Source of the DNA: Aquimarina algicola
GTDB taxonomy: Bacteria; Bacteroidota; Bacteroidia; Flavobacteriales; Flavobacteriaceae
Direction: 5' to 3'
NCBI RefSeq assembly: GCF_006443095.1
Contig: NZ_VFWZ01000002.1
Span: 868,001-932,000, forward strand
Length of the DNA: 64,000 nucleotides
Shown here in pieces: positions 52,574 to 63,608 of the stretch. Positions within the stretch are counted from its first letter, which is position 1; each line of letters opens with the position of its first letter. The notes under the pieces were generated by a model. The model saw only the letters and a program-made list of their open reading frames with translations. It searched no databases and had not been told where the DNA came from. The position numbers and the translations under genes were made by a program.

Positions 52574-53914
52574 ATGGAAAATGTACTGATCAAGAATGCC
52601 AATATTGTTAACGAAGGAAACATTTTTAATGGTGATGTTTATATTGAAAATAGTATTTTTAAAGAAATTGCGCCACAAATATCTGCAAAATCAGGCAATG
52701 TAAGGATTATTGATGCCGAAGGAAAATATCTATTACCCGGTGTAATTGATGATCAAGTACATTTTAGAGAACCGGGATTGACACATAAAGCTAATATCCA
52801 AACTGAATCAAAAGCTGCTATAGCAGGAGGGATCACTTCATTTGTAGAAATGCCTAATACAGTGCCACAAACGACTACTATAGAGAAATTAGATGAAAAA
52901 TTTAAAATTGCATCAGAAACAAGCTATGCTAATTACTCTTTTATGTTTGGGGGCACAAATGACAATCTTGAAGAAATTTTAAAAGTAGACACTAGGTCTG
53001 TAGCAGGCCTTAAACTATTTTTAGGATCTTCTACCGGAAACATGCTTGTTGATAACCCAGATACTCTTGAAAAAATATTTTCCTCTACAGATATGGTCAT
53101 TTCTGTGCATTGCGAAGATGAAGAAACCGTAAGAGCAAACACTGCCAAATATAAAGAACAGTATGGTGATGATATCCCTATAGAACTACATCCTATCATT
53201 AGAAGCGAAGAAGCTTGTTATTTATCTTCTTCTCAAGCTGTAGCTTTAGCAAAGAAAACAGGAGCAAGATTACATGTTTTTCATCTTTCTACAGCAAAAG
53301 AATTAGCACTTTTTACCAACAAAATCCCTCTCAAAGAAAAAAAGATAACCGCAGAAGTTTGTATCCATCATCTTTGGTTTTCTGATGAAGATTACAAAGA
53401 AAAAGGTACTTTTATCAAATGGAATCCTGCTGTAAAAACCAAAAAAGACCGAGATGCTTTGTTTGAGGCTTTATTAGATGACAGATTAGATGTAATTGCA
53501 ACAGACCATGCTCCACATACCAAAGAAGAGAAAAGCAATGTATATACCAAAGCACCATCCGGAGGGCCTTTAGTACAACATGCGCTCCCTGCTATGTTAG
53601 AATTTTATCACAAGCATAAGATCTCTCTAGAAAAAATTGTAGAGAAAATGTGCCATAATCCCGCTATACTGTTTCAAGTAGAGAAAAGAGGGTTTATCAA
53701 AGAAGGATATTTTGCAGACGCTGTTTTGGTGGATCTTAATGCTCCATGGACTGTGACCAAAGAAAATATCGCATACAAATGTGGTTGGTCTCCTTTTGAG
53801 GGAACTACTTTTACTTCTAGAATTACGCATACACTGATCAATGGAAATGTTGCTTATGAAAATTTTAAGTGTGCTGAAAAACGCTATGCGCAACGACTAA
53901 CTTTTGACAGATGA
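52574..53914 (+). CDS. pyrC: Dihydroorotase
   Basis: A 446-residue amidohydrolase that cyclises carbamoyl aspartate to dihydroorotate in pyrimidine synthesis. The metal motif DDQVHFREPG (HxR form), the MPNT strand, the CEDEE and HHLWFSDED segments, and the TDHAPHT motif with its catalytic Asp are in order, and length is right for the class I enzyme. It starts 13 bases after the mannosyltransferase and overlaps the next gene by four bases. Confidence 0.94.
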   Translation: MENVLIKNANIVNEGNIFNGDVYIENSIFKEIAPQISAKSGNVRIIDAEGKYLLPGVIDDQVHFREPGLTHKANIQTESKAAIAGGITSFVEMPNTVPQTTTIEKLDEKFKIASETSYANYSFMFGGTNDNLEEILKVDTRSVAGLKLFLGSSTGNMLVDNPDTLEKIFSSTDMVISVHCEDEETVRANTAKYKEQYGDDIPIELHPIIRSEEACYLSSSQAVALAKKTGARLHVFHLSTAKELALFTNKIPLKEKKITAEVCIHHLWFSDEDYKEKGTFIKWNPAVKTKKDRDALFEALLDDRLDVIATDHAPHTKEEKSNVYTKAPSGGPLVQHALPAMLEFYHKHKISLEKIVEKMCHNPAILFQVEKRGFIKEGYFADAVLVDLNAPWTVTKENIAYKCGWSPFEGTTFTSRITHTLINGNVAYENFKCAEKRYAQRLTFDR

Positions 53915-54354
53915 AAAACAAAACATTTATATACCTGATAGCTTTTATTGCATTTCTATCTTGTCAGACAGTTACAAGAGCTCCCGAGCCAAAAATAATC
54001 TTGAGAGAAGAAGAAATGATCGATATCTTAACAGATATAGCCTTTGTAAAAGCTGCCAAAACCATAGACAGAAAAGTTTTTGAAGAAAAAAACATTAACT
54101 CTGAAGCTATGATTCTAAAAAAACATGGCGTTGACAGCATTGTTTTTGCTGAAAATAATATTTGGTATGCTGATCAGTTAGAAAAATATGAGAAAATTTT
54201 TAATAAAGTAAAAAGTAACTTAGACGAGCAAAAAGATAAATACGAAAAACTAAAGAAAAGGGAAGACTCTATCAAAAAAATTAAAGATACCTTAAAAGAA
54301 AAAGACACTTTACAAACCAAAGATTCACTAAAGACAGATACTATTAAGGAATGA
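53911..54354 (+). CDS. DUF4296 lipoprotein
   Basis: A 147-residue lipoprotein (Cys18 in FLSC) with a DUF4296-like N-terminal domain (about 33-95: EEEMIDILTDIAFVKAA, then KHGVDSIVFAENNIWYA) and a charged, Lys/Asp-rich helical tail of about 50 residues. Function unknown. It overlaps pyrC by four bases, a constant arrangement in Flavobacteriia. Confidence 0.87.
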   Translation: MKNKTFIYLIAFIAFLSCQTVTRAPEPKIILREEEMIDILTDIAFVKAAKTIDRKVFEEKNINSEAMILKKHGVDSIVFAENNIWYADQLEKYEKIFNKVKSNLDEQKDKYEKLKKREDSIKKIKDTLKEKDTLQTKDSLKTDTIKE

Positions 54355-54377
54355 ACCCTAAAAAAACCAGGTGAAAA

Positions 54378-55388
54378 TTAACGGTTTTCCAGAAAGAACT
54401 TTGCTGTTTTTTTTATAGTGTTCTCAATGGGTATGAAATTATAATCAAGTGCTTGTATAATCTTATCATTTTTGTAAATAGATTTAGAGAAAGCACTTTT
54501 TATAGAAGGCTTAAAAATAACCTGTTTTGTATTAAATAACACACGTCCAAATCGCTGCATATAATATGCTCCTTTCATTAAAAAAGGCGTAATTTCCTTT
54601 TTAGGAATGGGTTTTTGAAGATGTTTTGCTATCATTTCGAATGCTTTTTGAAAGCTTAAATTTTCACTAACTACAATATACCGTTCTCTAGTAAATTCAC
54701 TATTGGTAAGTAAAAACATAAGATTTACGACATCTTCTATCCCAACATAACCAGTAACTCCATTCGTATAGTAAGGCATTCCATTGTATATCTTTTTAAA
54801 GATATACCCGCTTCCATCATAAAAAAAACCTGGACCTATAATAACTCCCGGGTTTACAATTATAGCATTGAGCCCCTCCTGCGTTCCTCTCCATACTTCC
54901 ATCTCTGCACCATATTTTGTAATAGCATAGACCGAGTTTTTTACCTCAGGATTCCATTCTGCATTTTCATCAATGAGTTGACCATTAATACTGTCACCAA
55001 GCGTTGCTATAGAGCTTACATGACAGAGTTTTTGAACATTATGAACCAAACTAAGGTTTACAATATTAGCCGTGCCTTCGATATTTACTTTACGTAATTT
55101 TTTGTATTGAGAGATATCAAAACTAATAATAGCTGCGCAATGATATACATGAGTTATCCCTTTGAACGCTTCACTTAGTGCGGGAATATCATTAATATCT
55201 GCTTTCACCCAATCAATAGTATCAAAAAGATACTCTTCTTTTTTAGAAAAATAACTTAAAAATACTGTTTTAGCTTTCTCCTTTTTAGCTTCTGTTCTAT
55301 ACAATGCTCTAATCTGAGATTGTTCCTTTATCAACTTAATAAGCATGTGGGTTCCCACTAAACCGGTTGCTCCTGTAACTAGTACCAT
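54378..55388 (-). CDS. NAD-dependent epimerase/dehydratase family protein
   Basis: A 336-residue extended short-chain dehydrogenase: cofactor motif VTGATGLVGTHM (GxxGxxG), acidic strand with D-W-V-K-A-D, catalytic YAITKYGAE (YxxxK), and NPGVIIGPG. It resembles dihydroflavonol reductase-like or steroid-like proteins of Bacteroidetes. Substrate not assigned. It is convergent with the DUF4296 gene. Confidence 0.88.
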   Translation of the reverse strand: MVLVTGATGLVGTHMLIKLIKEQSQIRALYRTEAKKEKAKTVFLSYFSKKEEYLFDTIDWVKADINDIPALSEAFKGITHVYHCAAIISFDISQYKKLRKVNIEGTANIVNLSLVHNVQKLCHVSSIATLGDSINGQLIDENAEWNPEVKNSVYAITKYGAEMEVWRGTQEGLNAIIVNPGVIIGPGFFYDGSGYIFKKIYNGMPYYTNGVTGYVGIEDVVNLMFLLTNSEFTRERYIVVSENLSFQKAFEMIAKHLQKPIPKKEITPFLMKGAYYMQRFGRVLFNTKQVIFKPSIKSAFSKSIYKNDKIIQALDYNFIPIENTIKKTAKFFLENR

Positions 55389-55450
55389 TTCTTAAATTCT
55401 ACAAGACACTAAAATAGAGAATTAACTGTATTATTTTGACTCAATTGATT

Positions 55451-58400
55451 TTAATTTACCATTTTCTTTACTTTTCTTAGATACCAAAGTACGATCAAAA
55501 CCAATAATCCTATCGCTCCCAATCCTACCACCCAATAGAGTAGAGTATTATCCTCAAAGTGCATCGCAGATGTATCGCCTACCAAATAAAAACTACCCCA
55601 GTAGAAAGGATCTCTACTATGTATATCTGCCTCTTTGATATATGTCAACTTTGCTTGTTGTAAGGCCTTGGATTTGTTCATCCCCTCTTTTAGGTTCTTG
55701 TAGAAGTATTGTATCAACTCCGGAGTGGTTCGGTCGGATACCGACCAGTTGGTCAATAACAAGCTCTTACTCCCTGCATATTGAAAAGCACTGCCTAAAC
55801 TCATAATCCCTTCACCTTTGGCAATCTTACCAGAACCTGTATTACAAGCACTCAATACAGTAAGCTCTGCTGGAATATCCATAGCAAATAACTCATGACT
55901 ATATAACAGGTTATCCTCTAAGGTGTCTTTGCTTTTGGTAAAATATAATTTTGAGTTCTCCGGATGCTCATTATCAACCTCGCCATGTAATGCCAAGTGT
56001 AAAATATTATATTGACTCGCTTTATCCTTAAAGTTCTTCTCTATAGCTTGTGAACCATAATAGTATTCTCCATCAATAATCTCTGATATCGCTCTGATTT
56101 CTGCTCTAGTGCCCGGTAGATCATCTCCTGTATCTCTTAAAGTAGCCAAGGTCATTGTAGGAGCATCTACTACCTGAGTACTATCTGAAAAAGAAAACGC
56201 TAAACACTCCTGTAATTTTGATACATCATCACTTGTGGTTGTGCTTTTTGAAAACAATAAATTCGCAGAATTGCCATAACTGATCGCATATTCTCGTAAA
56301 AGATAAGGCAAATCAGCAGGATTGTTAGAGGTAGGTTTTTGTGTCAATAACAAATCAAAATTAAGATGCCACAACGAACCATCGGGAATAATCAATAACT
56401 GATCCCCTTTACATTGATCTCGAATCGGTTTGAGTAGAGTAGTGTATAGTTCGTATGCCTGTTGTTTGTATTGTTGAAGGTCTTTATTAATAACTTGTGA
56501 TCGAAAAGCTTCTATCTTTTTGGTAAGTTCTTTTGTTTGTAATGATTTTACATCAATAGCTTCTTTAGAGATTGTAAATGCATAAGTAGTACTATCCAAA
56601 GTAAAAAACTCTACTACTGTAGTTTGATCATCTAATTGTTGTTGAATATCAGCTACCGTTACAATAGTATTTTGATATTTCAGCTCATGATATTTGGGAT
56701 AGTTTTGTTCTAAAACATCGATTAATGAATCCTGACTTCTATTGACCCTAAAAAGCTCATTCTCGAAAGTGGAAATCTTGGTAGAATCCACTTCTTGATT
56801 AGACAATTCTTCTGTAATTCTAGATTTATAAAACGATTTTTCGATACGAAGTTCTTTTTCTAAAGCAATCAAATCATCGGGCAGACCTGTAAACTTTTTA
56901 GCATTAGCATCGGTAAGAAGTTCTTTTAGGGTATTGGCTTTACTCTTTTCTGCATAATAAAAGGCCTGTTCAAGGGATTTTTGATCTTTTTCAACCTCAT
57001 ATAATGTCAAATGCGCAATAATTGCTCCCTCATAGACTTCTTTAGCGGTTTTAGAAAAAGTGAGTTTATCCTGATAATTGGTAAACGATTGCCTCATATT
57101 TTGAATTAAAGTATCGGCCTGTTTATACGTATTGATAGAATTTTGAAGAGAAGTCAAGTCTTGGTTCTCATCGTATATACTCTTATGTACCGTTGCTTCT
57201 CCAGTTAATGTTCCTAAATAATTAATAACATCAAGATATAGGTCTAAAAACAAGAGGTTATTATTTTTATCAAGTTTATTTGACTTTACATTCACTAGTT
57301 TTGCTTTATTGTAATACTCAAGTGCCTTTTTTAATTTTTTCTTTTCGGCATGAATAGCTGCGATTAAATTAAGGGATTCTACTGTAATAACACCATTCCA
57401 TCCTTTTTGTAAATTGGTATTAATATCAATTGCTTTATTAAAAAAATATAATGCTTTCACATATTCCTTCTTTGACTTATAAATAACACCTAATAAACGG
57501 TATGAGTATGCAACCTGTCTACTTTTTTCTCCATAAATTCCCAACCTAAGATCTAGTGCTTTTTGAGTATATTCAAGTGCTTTTGGATATTCTCCTATTT
57601 CTTCATAAATGATTCCCATAGATTCATAGCAATTTGAAATTCTAGGATGATTTTCACTTAAAACAGAAAGATACATATTTAATGCTTTTTGAGTACATTC
57701 AAGAGCTTTTGGATAATTTTCTTGATGTCTATAATCAATACCCATATTATTAAAGTATGCGCCAATCCAAACATTATTTTTCTTTTTCGAGCTTATTTCT
57801 AATGCAATTGATTTCTTTAAATATTCTATAGATTTATCATAATAATTTTTATCTGAATAACATCGAGATATCCTTGAATATGTAAACGCTATGTTTTGAG
57901 ATTCTTTTTCTAAACCACTCTTTTGTATGGCTAAACATTTTCGATAATATTCTAGTGCTTTGTCTACAAAACTAGTACTCAAATAAAACGAAGCTAAATC
58001 ATAATATGTGTAGGCAGTTTCTAAATGATAAATTCCATAAGTCTTCTCTACAAGTGCCTTTGCTTTTTCGAGATATTTAAGTGCGCTTTTATAATTTCCA
58101 CTTACTGTTAAAGCATCTCCAATATTTCTATATAAGATCAACAAACTAGAATCTTCTACTCCTAGAAGCTTAGTTTTAATACCAACTGATTTATAATAGT
58201 AATCTATGGCTTTTTCAAAATCAAAAAGTTCTCTATATACTAATCCCAGATTATTATATGACTCTGCAATATCTAGATTCACTTCTGGAAAATGTCTTCT
58301 CCTTATCCGTAGAGCTTTTTCATAATATTTTATAGATTGATAATAATCTTTGCCTGTAATTCGATAATAATATCCAATATTATCAAATGCCAATGCTCTC

Positions 58401-58720
58401 TGCAGATTATTTTCACTTAAAAAACTTATATTCAATACTTTTCTAGCAACATCAAGCATTTCTTTGAGGTTAAAACTTTTTTTATGTCCTTCAGAAACCT
58501 TATTATAACATCCCGCAACACGTTCCCATGCTTTGTGTTTTTGATAAATCAGCCGTGCCTTTTCAAATAACGTTATAGATTCATCATATTTTCGTTCTGT
58601 AAGTAAAGAATCTGCTGTTTTAAAATATTGAGAGGCTAATAAGGTATCTTTAGGTGTTTGTGACCAACTATAAACACTACTAAAAACACTAAGCAATAGA
58701 ATTACAATACGTTTTTTCAT
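55451..58720 (-). CDS. TPR-CHAT protein with signal peptide and C-terminal membrane anchor
   Basis: 1089 residues: signal peptide (1-21, ending WSQ), at least ten TPR repeats (about 25-480), a helical linker, and a CHAT caspase-like domain (about 770-1050) with H912 (HLALHGEV) and C959 (LSACNTGSG), the catalytic dyad of the family. One membrane helix lies near 1062-1082, then basic residues that would stay in the cytoplasm, so the dyad should be in the periplasm. CHAT proteases act with partner proteins in defence or cell death pathways in other bacteria; no such partner adjoins this one. It is the downstream paralogue of 58837-62109 and its CHAT half is nearly identical. Confidence 0.9.
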   Translation of the reverse strand: MKKRIVILLLSVFSSVYSWSQTPKDTLLASQYFKTADSLLTERKYDESITLFEKARLIYQKHKAWERVAGCYNKVSEGHKKSFNLKEMLDVARKVLNISFLSENNLQRALAFDNIGYYYRITGKDYYQSIKYYEKALRIRRRHFPEVNLDIAESYNNLGLVYRELFDFEKAIDYYYKSVGIKTKLLGVEDSSLLILYRNIGDALTVSGNYKSALKYLEKAKALVEKTYGIYHLETAYTYYDLASFYLSTSFVDKALEYYRKCLAIQKSGLEKESQNIAFTYSRISRCYSDKNYYDKSIEYLKKSIALEISSKKKNNVWIGAYFNNMGIDYRHQENYPKALECTQKALNMYLSVLSENHPRISNCYESMGIIYEEIGEYPKALEYTQKALDLRLGIYGEKSRQVAYSYRLLGVIYKSKKEYVKALYFFNKAIDINTNLQKGWNGVITVESLNLIAAIHAEKKKLKKALEYYNKAKLVNVKSNKLDKNNNLLFLDLYLDVINYLGTLTGEATVHKSIYDENQDLTSLQNSINTYKQADTLIQNMRQSFTNYQDKLTFSKTAKEVYEGAIIAHLTLYEVEKDQKSLEQAFYYAEKSKANTLKELLTDANAKKFTGLPDDLIALEKELRIEKSFYKSRITEELSNQEVDSTKISTFENELFRVNRSQDSLIDVLEQNYPKYHELKYQNTIVTVADIQQQLDDQTTVVEFFTLDSTTYAFTISKEAIDVKSLQTKELTKKIEAFRSQVINKDLQQYKQQAYELYTTLLKPIRDQCKGDQLLIIPDGSLWHLNFDLLLTQKPTSNNPADLPYLLREYAISYGNSANLLFSKSTTTSDDVSKLQECLAFSFSDSTQVVDAPTMTLATLRDTGDDLPGTRAEIRAISEIIDGEYYYGSQAIEKNFKDKASQYNILHLALHGEVDNEHPENSKLYFTKSKDTLEDNLLYSHELFAMDIPAELTVLSACNTGSGKIAKGEGIMSLGSAFQYAGSKSLLLTNWSVSDRTTPELIQYFYKNLKEGMNKSKALQQAKLTYIKEADIHSRDPFYWGSFYLVGDTSAMHFEDNTLLYWVVGLGAIGLLVLIVLWYLRKVKKMVN

Positions 58721-58836
58721 AAGAGATAAGAGGTATAATACACGACATTGGTTAATACTAAATACAGCAAAAATATTGCCAAAAAGCAGCTTTAAAAGTT
58801 AAAATATAAGTATAGAAATAACGACAGGAAGCCATC

Positions 58837-61800
58837 TTAATTTACAGTTTTCTTTGCTTTTCTTCGATACCAAAGTAATATTAAAAACAATAATCCTATC
58901 GATCCCAATCCTATCATCCAATAAAGTAGAGTGTTATCCTCAAAGTGCATGGCAGATATATCCCCCACCAAATAAAAGCTCCCCCAGTAGAAAGGATCTC
59001 TACTGTGTATATCTGCCTCTTTGATGTACGTTAACTTTGCTTGTTGTAAGGCCTTGGATTTATTCATGCCCTCTTTTAGGTTCTTGTAGAAGTATTGTAT
59101 CAACTCCGGAGTGGTTCTATCGGATACCGCCCAGTTGGTCAATAGCAAACTCTTACTCCCTGCATATTGAAAAGCACTACCCAAACTCATAATCCCTTCA
59201 CCCTTAGCAATCTTACCTGAACCTGTATTACAAGCACTCAATACCGTAAGCGCTGCTGGAATGTCCATAGCAAACAACTCATGACTATATAACAAGTTGT
59301 CTTCTAAAGTATCTTTGATTTTGGTAAAATATAATCTTGAATTCTCCGGATGCTCATTATCAACCTCGCCATGTAATGCCAAGTGTAAAATGTTATATTG
59401 ACTCGCTTTATCTTTAAAGTTCTTCTCTATGGCTTGTGAACCATAGTAGTATTCTCCATCAATAATCTCTGATATCGCTCTGATCTCTGCTCTAGTACCT
59501 GGTAGATCATCTCCTGTATCTCTTAAAGTAGCTAAGCTCATTGTGGGGGCATCTACTACCTGAGTACTATCTGAAAAGGAAAAAGCTAAACATTCCTGTA
59601 ATTTTGATACATCAGTACTTGTGGTGGTGTTTTCTGAAAACAATAAATTCGCAGAATTACCATAACTGATGGCATATTCTCGTAACAGATAAGGTAGATC
59701 AGCAGGATTGTTAGAAGTAGGTTTTTGTGTTAATAGTAAATCAAAATTAAGGTGCCACAACGAACCATCGGGGATAATCAATAATTGATCACCTTTTAAC
59801 TGATCTAAAATCGGTTTGAATAGAGTAGTGTATAGTTCGTATGCCTGTTGTTTGTATTGTTGAAGGTCTTTTTCAATCACTTTTGATCGAAATGCTTCTA
59901 TCTTTTTGGTGAGTTCTTTTGTTTGTAATGATTTTACATCAATAGCTTCTTTAGAGATTGTAAACGCATAAGTAGTACTATCTGAAGTAAAGAATTCTAC
60001 TACCGTCGTTTGATCGTTTAATTGTTGTTGAATATCAGCTACCGTTACAATAGTATTTTGATATTTTAACTCATGATATTTGGGATAGTGTTGTTCTAAA
60101 ACTTCAATTAATGAATCCTGACTTCTATTCACCCGAAAAAGCTCGTTCTCGAAAGTAGAGATTTTGGTAGAATCCACTGCTGCATTAGACAATTCTTCTG
60201 TAATTCTAGATTTGTAAAACGATTTTTCGATACGAAGTTCTTTTTCTAAAGCAATCAAATCATCGGGCAGACCTGTAAACTTTTTAGCATTGGCATCGGT
60301 AAGAAGTTCTTTTAGGGTATTGGCTTTACTCTTTTCTGCATAATAAAAAGCTTGTTCAAGGGATTGTGGGTCTTTTTTAACCTCATATAATGCCAATTGA
60401 GCAGCAATTGCTCCCTCATAGACTTCTTTGGCGGTTTTAGAAAAGGTAAGTTTATCCTGATAATTGGTAAACGACTGCCTCATCGTTTGAATTAAAGCAT
60501 CGGCTTGTTTATATATACTGATCGAATTTTGAAGATGAATAAGTTCTTGACCTTTATCAAATAATATTTCATATACTTTTGCTTCTCCGGTCAATGTCCC
60601 TAAATAATTGATAGCGTCAAGATATCGGTCTGAATAGGAAAAACTATTTATTTCACCAAAACTATTTACTTTTTGATTGGCTACTTTTGCTTTATCATAA
60701 TTTTTGAGAGCATTTATAAATTCTTTCTTTTCAACATAAATTGTTGCAATTTCATTATATGATTCTGCTATAGCAATAGCATTATTAACCTTTAGATTAG
60801 TACTAATATCAAGTGCTTTATAAAAATATTGTAATGCTTTTGTATATTCTTTTTTTGACTTATAGATAGTTCCTAATTGATTATATGTATGAGCAACTCT
60901 TGTACTTTTCTTCCCATATCTTTTTAGTCTAACATTAAGTGCTTTGTGAAGAAATTTTTGTGCTTTCGTATATTCTCCTGTTTCTTCATAAATAATCCCC
61001 ATAGATTGATAGCAATTAGACACTCTAGGACTGTTTTCATCTAAAACCGTCAAATATATTTTTAGGGCTTTTTGTGCGTATTCAAGAGCTTTTGGGTAAT
61101 TTCCTTTATGCCTGTAGGCTATACCAATATTATTGGTATGCGCTGCAATCCAAATATTATTTTTTCTTTTTGAGCTTTTTTCTAAAATTATGGCTTTCTT
61201 CAAATATTCTATAGCTATATCAAAATTATTGTTATAAATAAGGGTACCCCCTATATTCCCTAAAGTAAATGCCATATTTTGAGGTTCTTTTTCTAATCCA
61301 CTTTCCTGTATTTTTAAGCATTTTTGATAATATTCAAGAGCTTGGTCATAAAACCCAACTTTTGAATAAAACAATCCTAAATCAAAATACGTATATGCAG
61401 TTTCTAAATGATAAATTCCATAAATCTTTTCTACAATATCTTTTGACTTCTCAAGATACTTAAGTGCACTTTTATATTCACCTTTAGAAGTTAAAATATC
61501 TCCAATATGTCTATAGGAAACTATTAAACTATGATTTTCCGCATCTAAAAGTTTGGTTTTAATATCAACTGATTTATAAAAATATTCTAAAGCCTTATCA
61601 AAATCATATAATCCTCTATATGCTAATCCCAAGTTATTATACGACTCTGCAACCTTTAAACTCAATTTAGGAAAGTGGCTTCTATTTATCACCAAAGCCT
61701 TTTCATGACTTTCAATAGACTGATAATAATCTTTTGCTCTTATCCTATAATAATACCCAATATCATCAAACGCTATTGCACGTTGTAAACTATTTTTATT

Positions 61801-62109
61801 CAAAAGACCTGTCTCGATATTTATTACTTTTCTGGAAATATTCAACATCTGACTTAGGTTAGATGTTTTCTCATAATTCTTAGAAATCTTATTATAACAC
61901 GTAGCAACACGTTCCCACACTTTATGTTTTTGGTAAATCGGTAGTGCTTTTTCAAATAGCGCTATAGATTCATCATGTTTTTCTTCTGTAAGTAAGGAAT
62001 CTGCTGTTGCAAAATATTGAGAGGCTAACAAAGTATCTTTTGGCGTTTGTGACCAGACACAAACACTAACAAACATAATAAGCAAGAGTATTATAATACG
62101 ATTTTTCAT
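58837..62109 (-). CDS. TPR-CHAT protein, upstream paralogue
   Basis: 1090 residues if the start is ATG at 62109, which aligns with the paralogue (MKNRIIILL against MKKRIVILL); a longer reading from 62154 adds 15 hydrophobic residues. Signal peptide, TPR repeats (about 25-480), then the CHAT domain with H913 and C960 and a membrane helix near the C-terminus. About 20-25 residues of every 100 differ from the paralogue in the TPR part, but the last about 550 residues are nearly the same. The two genes are 116 bases apart and both end in LLYW and a basic tail. Function not known; see the finding on gene conversion. Confidence 0.9.
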   Translation of the reverse strand: MKNRIIILLLIMFVSVCVWSQTPKDTLLASQYFATADSLLTEEKHDESIALFEKALPIYQKHKVWERVATCYNKISKNYEKTSNLSQMLNISRKVINIETGLLNKNSLQRAIAFDDIGYYYRIRAKDYYQSIESHEKALVINRSHFPKLSLKVAESYNNLGLAYRGLYDFDKALEYFYKSVDIKTKLLDAENHSLIVSYRHIGDILTSKGEYKSALKYLEKSKDIVEKIYGIYHLETAYTYFDLGLFYSKVGFYDQALEYYQKCLKIQESGLEKEPQNMAFTLGNIGGTLIYNNNFDIAIEYLKKAIILEKSSKRKNNIWIAAHTNNIGIAYRHKGNYPKALEYAQKALKIYLTVLDENSPRVSNCYQSMGIIYEETGEYTKAQKFLHKALNVRLKRYGKKSTRVAHTYNQLGTIYKSKKEYTKALQYFYKALDISTNLKVNNAIAIAESYNEIATIYVEKKEFINALKNYDKAKVANQKVNSFGEINSFSYSDRYLDAINYLGTLTGEAKVYEILFDKGQELIHLQNSISIYKQADALIQTMRQSFTNYQDKLTFSKTAKEVYEGAIAAQLALYEVKKDPQSLEQAFYYAEKSKANTLKELLTDANAKKFTGLPDDLIALEKELRIEKSFYKSRITEELSNAAVDSTKISTFENELFRVNRSQDSLIEVLEQHYPKYHELKYQNTIVTVADIQQQLNDQTTVVEFFTSDSTTYAFTISKEAIDVKSLQTKELTKKIEAFRSKVIEKDLQQYKQQAYELYTTLFKPILDQLKGDQLLIIPDGSLWHLNFDLLLTQKPTSNNPADLPYLLREYAISYGNSANLLFSENTTTSTDVSKLQECLAFSFSDSTQVVDAPTMSLATLRDTGDDLPGTRAEIRAISEIIDGEYYYGSQAIEKNFKDKASQYNILHLALHGEVDNEHPENSRLYFTKIKDTLEDNLLYSHELFAMDIPAALTVLSACNTGSGKIAKGEGIMSLGSAFQYAGSKSLLLTNWAVSDRTTPELIQYFYKNLKEGMNKSKALQQAKLTYIKEADIHSRDPFYWGSFYLVGDISAMHFEDNTLLYWMIGLGSIGLLFLILLWYRRKAKKTVN

Positions 62110-62253
62110 AGAGAACCAAAGGATTAGTATACTTATTAATAGCAAATAACGCAAAAATGTTACCCAAGAAAGTAGCTTTAAAAGTTAAAATGTGATACAA
62201 ACAAATAATGCAGGATTTCTATCACTAGGATAGGGCAATATGAACCATATTTT

Positions 62254-62261
62254 TATCTTTG
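62254..62261 (+). promoter_or_regulatory. -7 promoter element of tyrS
   Basis: TATCTTTG, a perfect TAnnTTTG match 20 bases before the tyrS start. Confidence 0.45.
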
Positions 62262-62281
62262 TCGATCTTAATTGAATACTT

Positions 62282-63583
62282 ATGAAAATGGCTCAGAATT
62301 TTATAGAAGAATTACGCTGGAGAGGAATGCTACATGATGCTATGCCAGGCACAGAAGAATATCTACTAGAACAAATGCGATCTGCATATGTAGGCTTTGA
62401 TCCTACGGCAGATTCGTTACATATCGGCAACCTTGTACCTATCATGCTATTAGCGCACTATCAACGAGCAGGCCACAAGCCTTTTGCTTTGGTAGGAGGA
62501 GCAACCGGTATGATCGGTGATCCCTCTGGCAAGTCTGCAGAACGTAATCTTCTTGACGAAAAGACCCTGCGCCACAATCAAGAAGCTATAAAAGCACAGC
62601 TAAGTCGATTTCTAGATTTTGATAGCGATGCGCCAAATGCTGCTATTCTAGTTAATAATTACGACTGGATGAGTCAATTTTCGTTTTTAGACTTCATTAG
62701 AGATGTAGGAAAACACATTACAGTCAATTACATGATGGCCAAAGATTCTGTAAAAAATAGAATTTCTTCAGAGTCTTCTGAAGGGATGTCCTTTACAGAA
62801 TTCACCTATCAATTGGTACAGGGATACGACTTTTTACATTTGTACAAAGAACATGAGTGTACGCTACAAATGGGAGGTAGTGACCAGTGGGGTAATATTA
62901 CCACGGGAACAGAACTTATCAGACGCATACAAGGAGGTAAAGGGTATGCATTAACATGTCCTTTGATTACAAAATCAGATGGTTCTAAGTTTGGTAAGTC
63001 CGAAGGTGGAAATGTATGGCTGGATGCCAAACGTACTTCGCCTTACAAATTCTACCAATACTGGCTCAATACCAGCGATGAAGATGCAGAAAAATACATC
63101 AAAATATTTACTTTCTTAACCGAAGAAGAAATCAATTCGCTAATTGCTACGCACAAAGAAACACCTCATCAAAGAGCTTTACAGAAAAAACTAGCAGACG
63201 AAGTCACTGTAATCGTACACTCACAAGAAGACTTAGATAATGCGATCAAGGCTTCTGCTATCCTATTCGGAAAATCTACTTCTGCAGATTTGAAGGATTT
63301 GGACGAAGCTACTTTTTTAGATGTTTTTGAAGGAGTTCCCCAAGCTGAAGTTTCTAAAGATTTACTTACTACCGGAATGGATATCATAGGAGTTTTAGCA
63401 GAACATACCGGTTTTTTAAAATCTAATGGAGAAGCGAGACGAGCATTAAAAGAAAACTCTATTTCTGTAAATAAAGAAAAAGTAAATGATAGCTACAAAA
63501 TAGATCAAGATGATTTGATTAACAACCAGTTTGTTTTACTACAACGAGGTAAGAAAAATTATTTTGTAATTAGAGTAGTTTAA
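62282..63583 (+). CDS. tyrS: Tyrosyl-tRNA synthetase
   Basis: A 433-residue class I synthetase that charges tRNA-Tyr. The HIGH motif is HIGN ([12 protein letters not shown]), the tyrosine-binding segment is [11 protein letters not shown] and [10 protein letters not shown], and the KMSKS loop is KFGKS. A C-terminal S4-like RNA-binding domain occupies about 365-433 ([17 protein letters not shown]). Length is normal. Confidence 0.96.
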   Translation: MKMAQNFIEELRWRGMLHDAMPGTEEYLLEQMRSAYVGFDPTADSLHIGNLVPIMLLAHYQRAGHKPFALVGGATGMIGDPSGKSAERNLLDEKTLRHNQEAIKAQLSRFLDFDSDAPNAAILVNNYDWMSQFSFLDFIRDVGKHITVNYMMAKDSVKNRISSESSEGMSFTEFTYQLVQGYDFLHLYKEHECTLQMGGSDQWGNITTGTELIRRIQGGKGYALTCPLITKSDGSKFGKSEGGNVWLDAKRTSPYKFYQYWLNTSDEDAEKYIKIFTFLTEEEINSLIATHKETPHQRALQKKLADEVTVIVHSQEDLDNAIKASAILFGKSTSADLKDLDEATFLDVFEGVPQAEVSKDLLTTGMDIIGVLAEHTGFLKSNGEARRALKENSISVNKEKVNDSYKIDQDDLINNQFVLLQRGKKNYFVIRVV

Positions 63584-63608
63584 GAAATTATACTTCCTTT
63601 ATACTATT

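Noticed and set aside
62110..62154. Longer start of the upstream CHAT gene
   Set aside because: The paralogue begins at the equivalent of 62109; the extra 15 residues would place a second hydrophobic stretch before the signal peptide.
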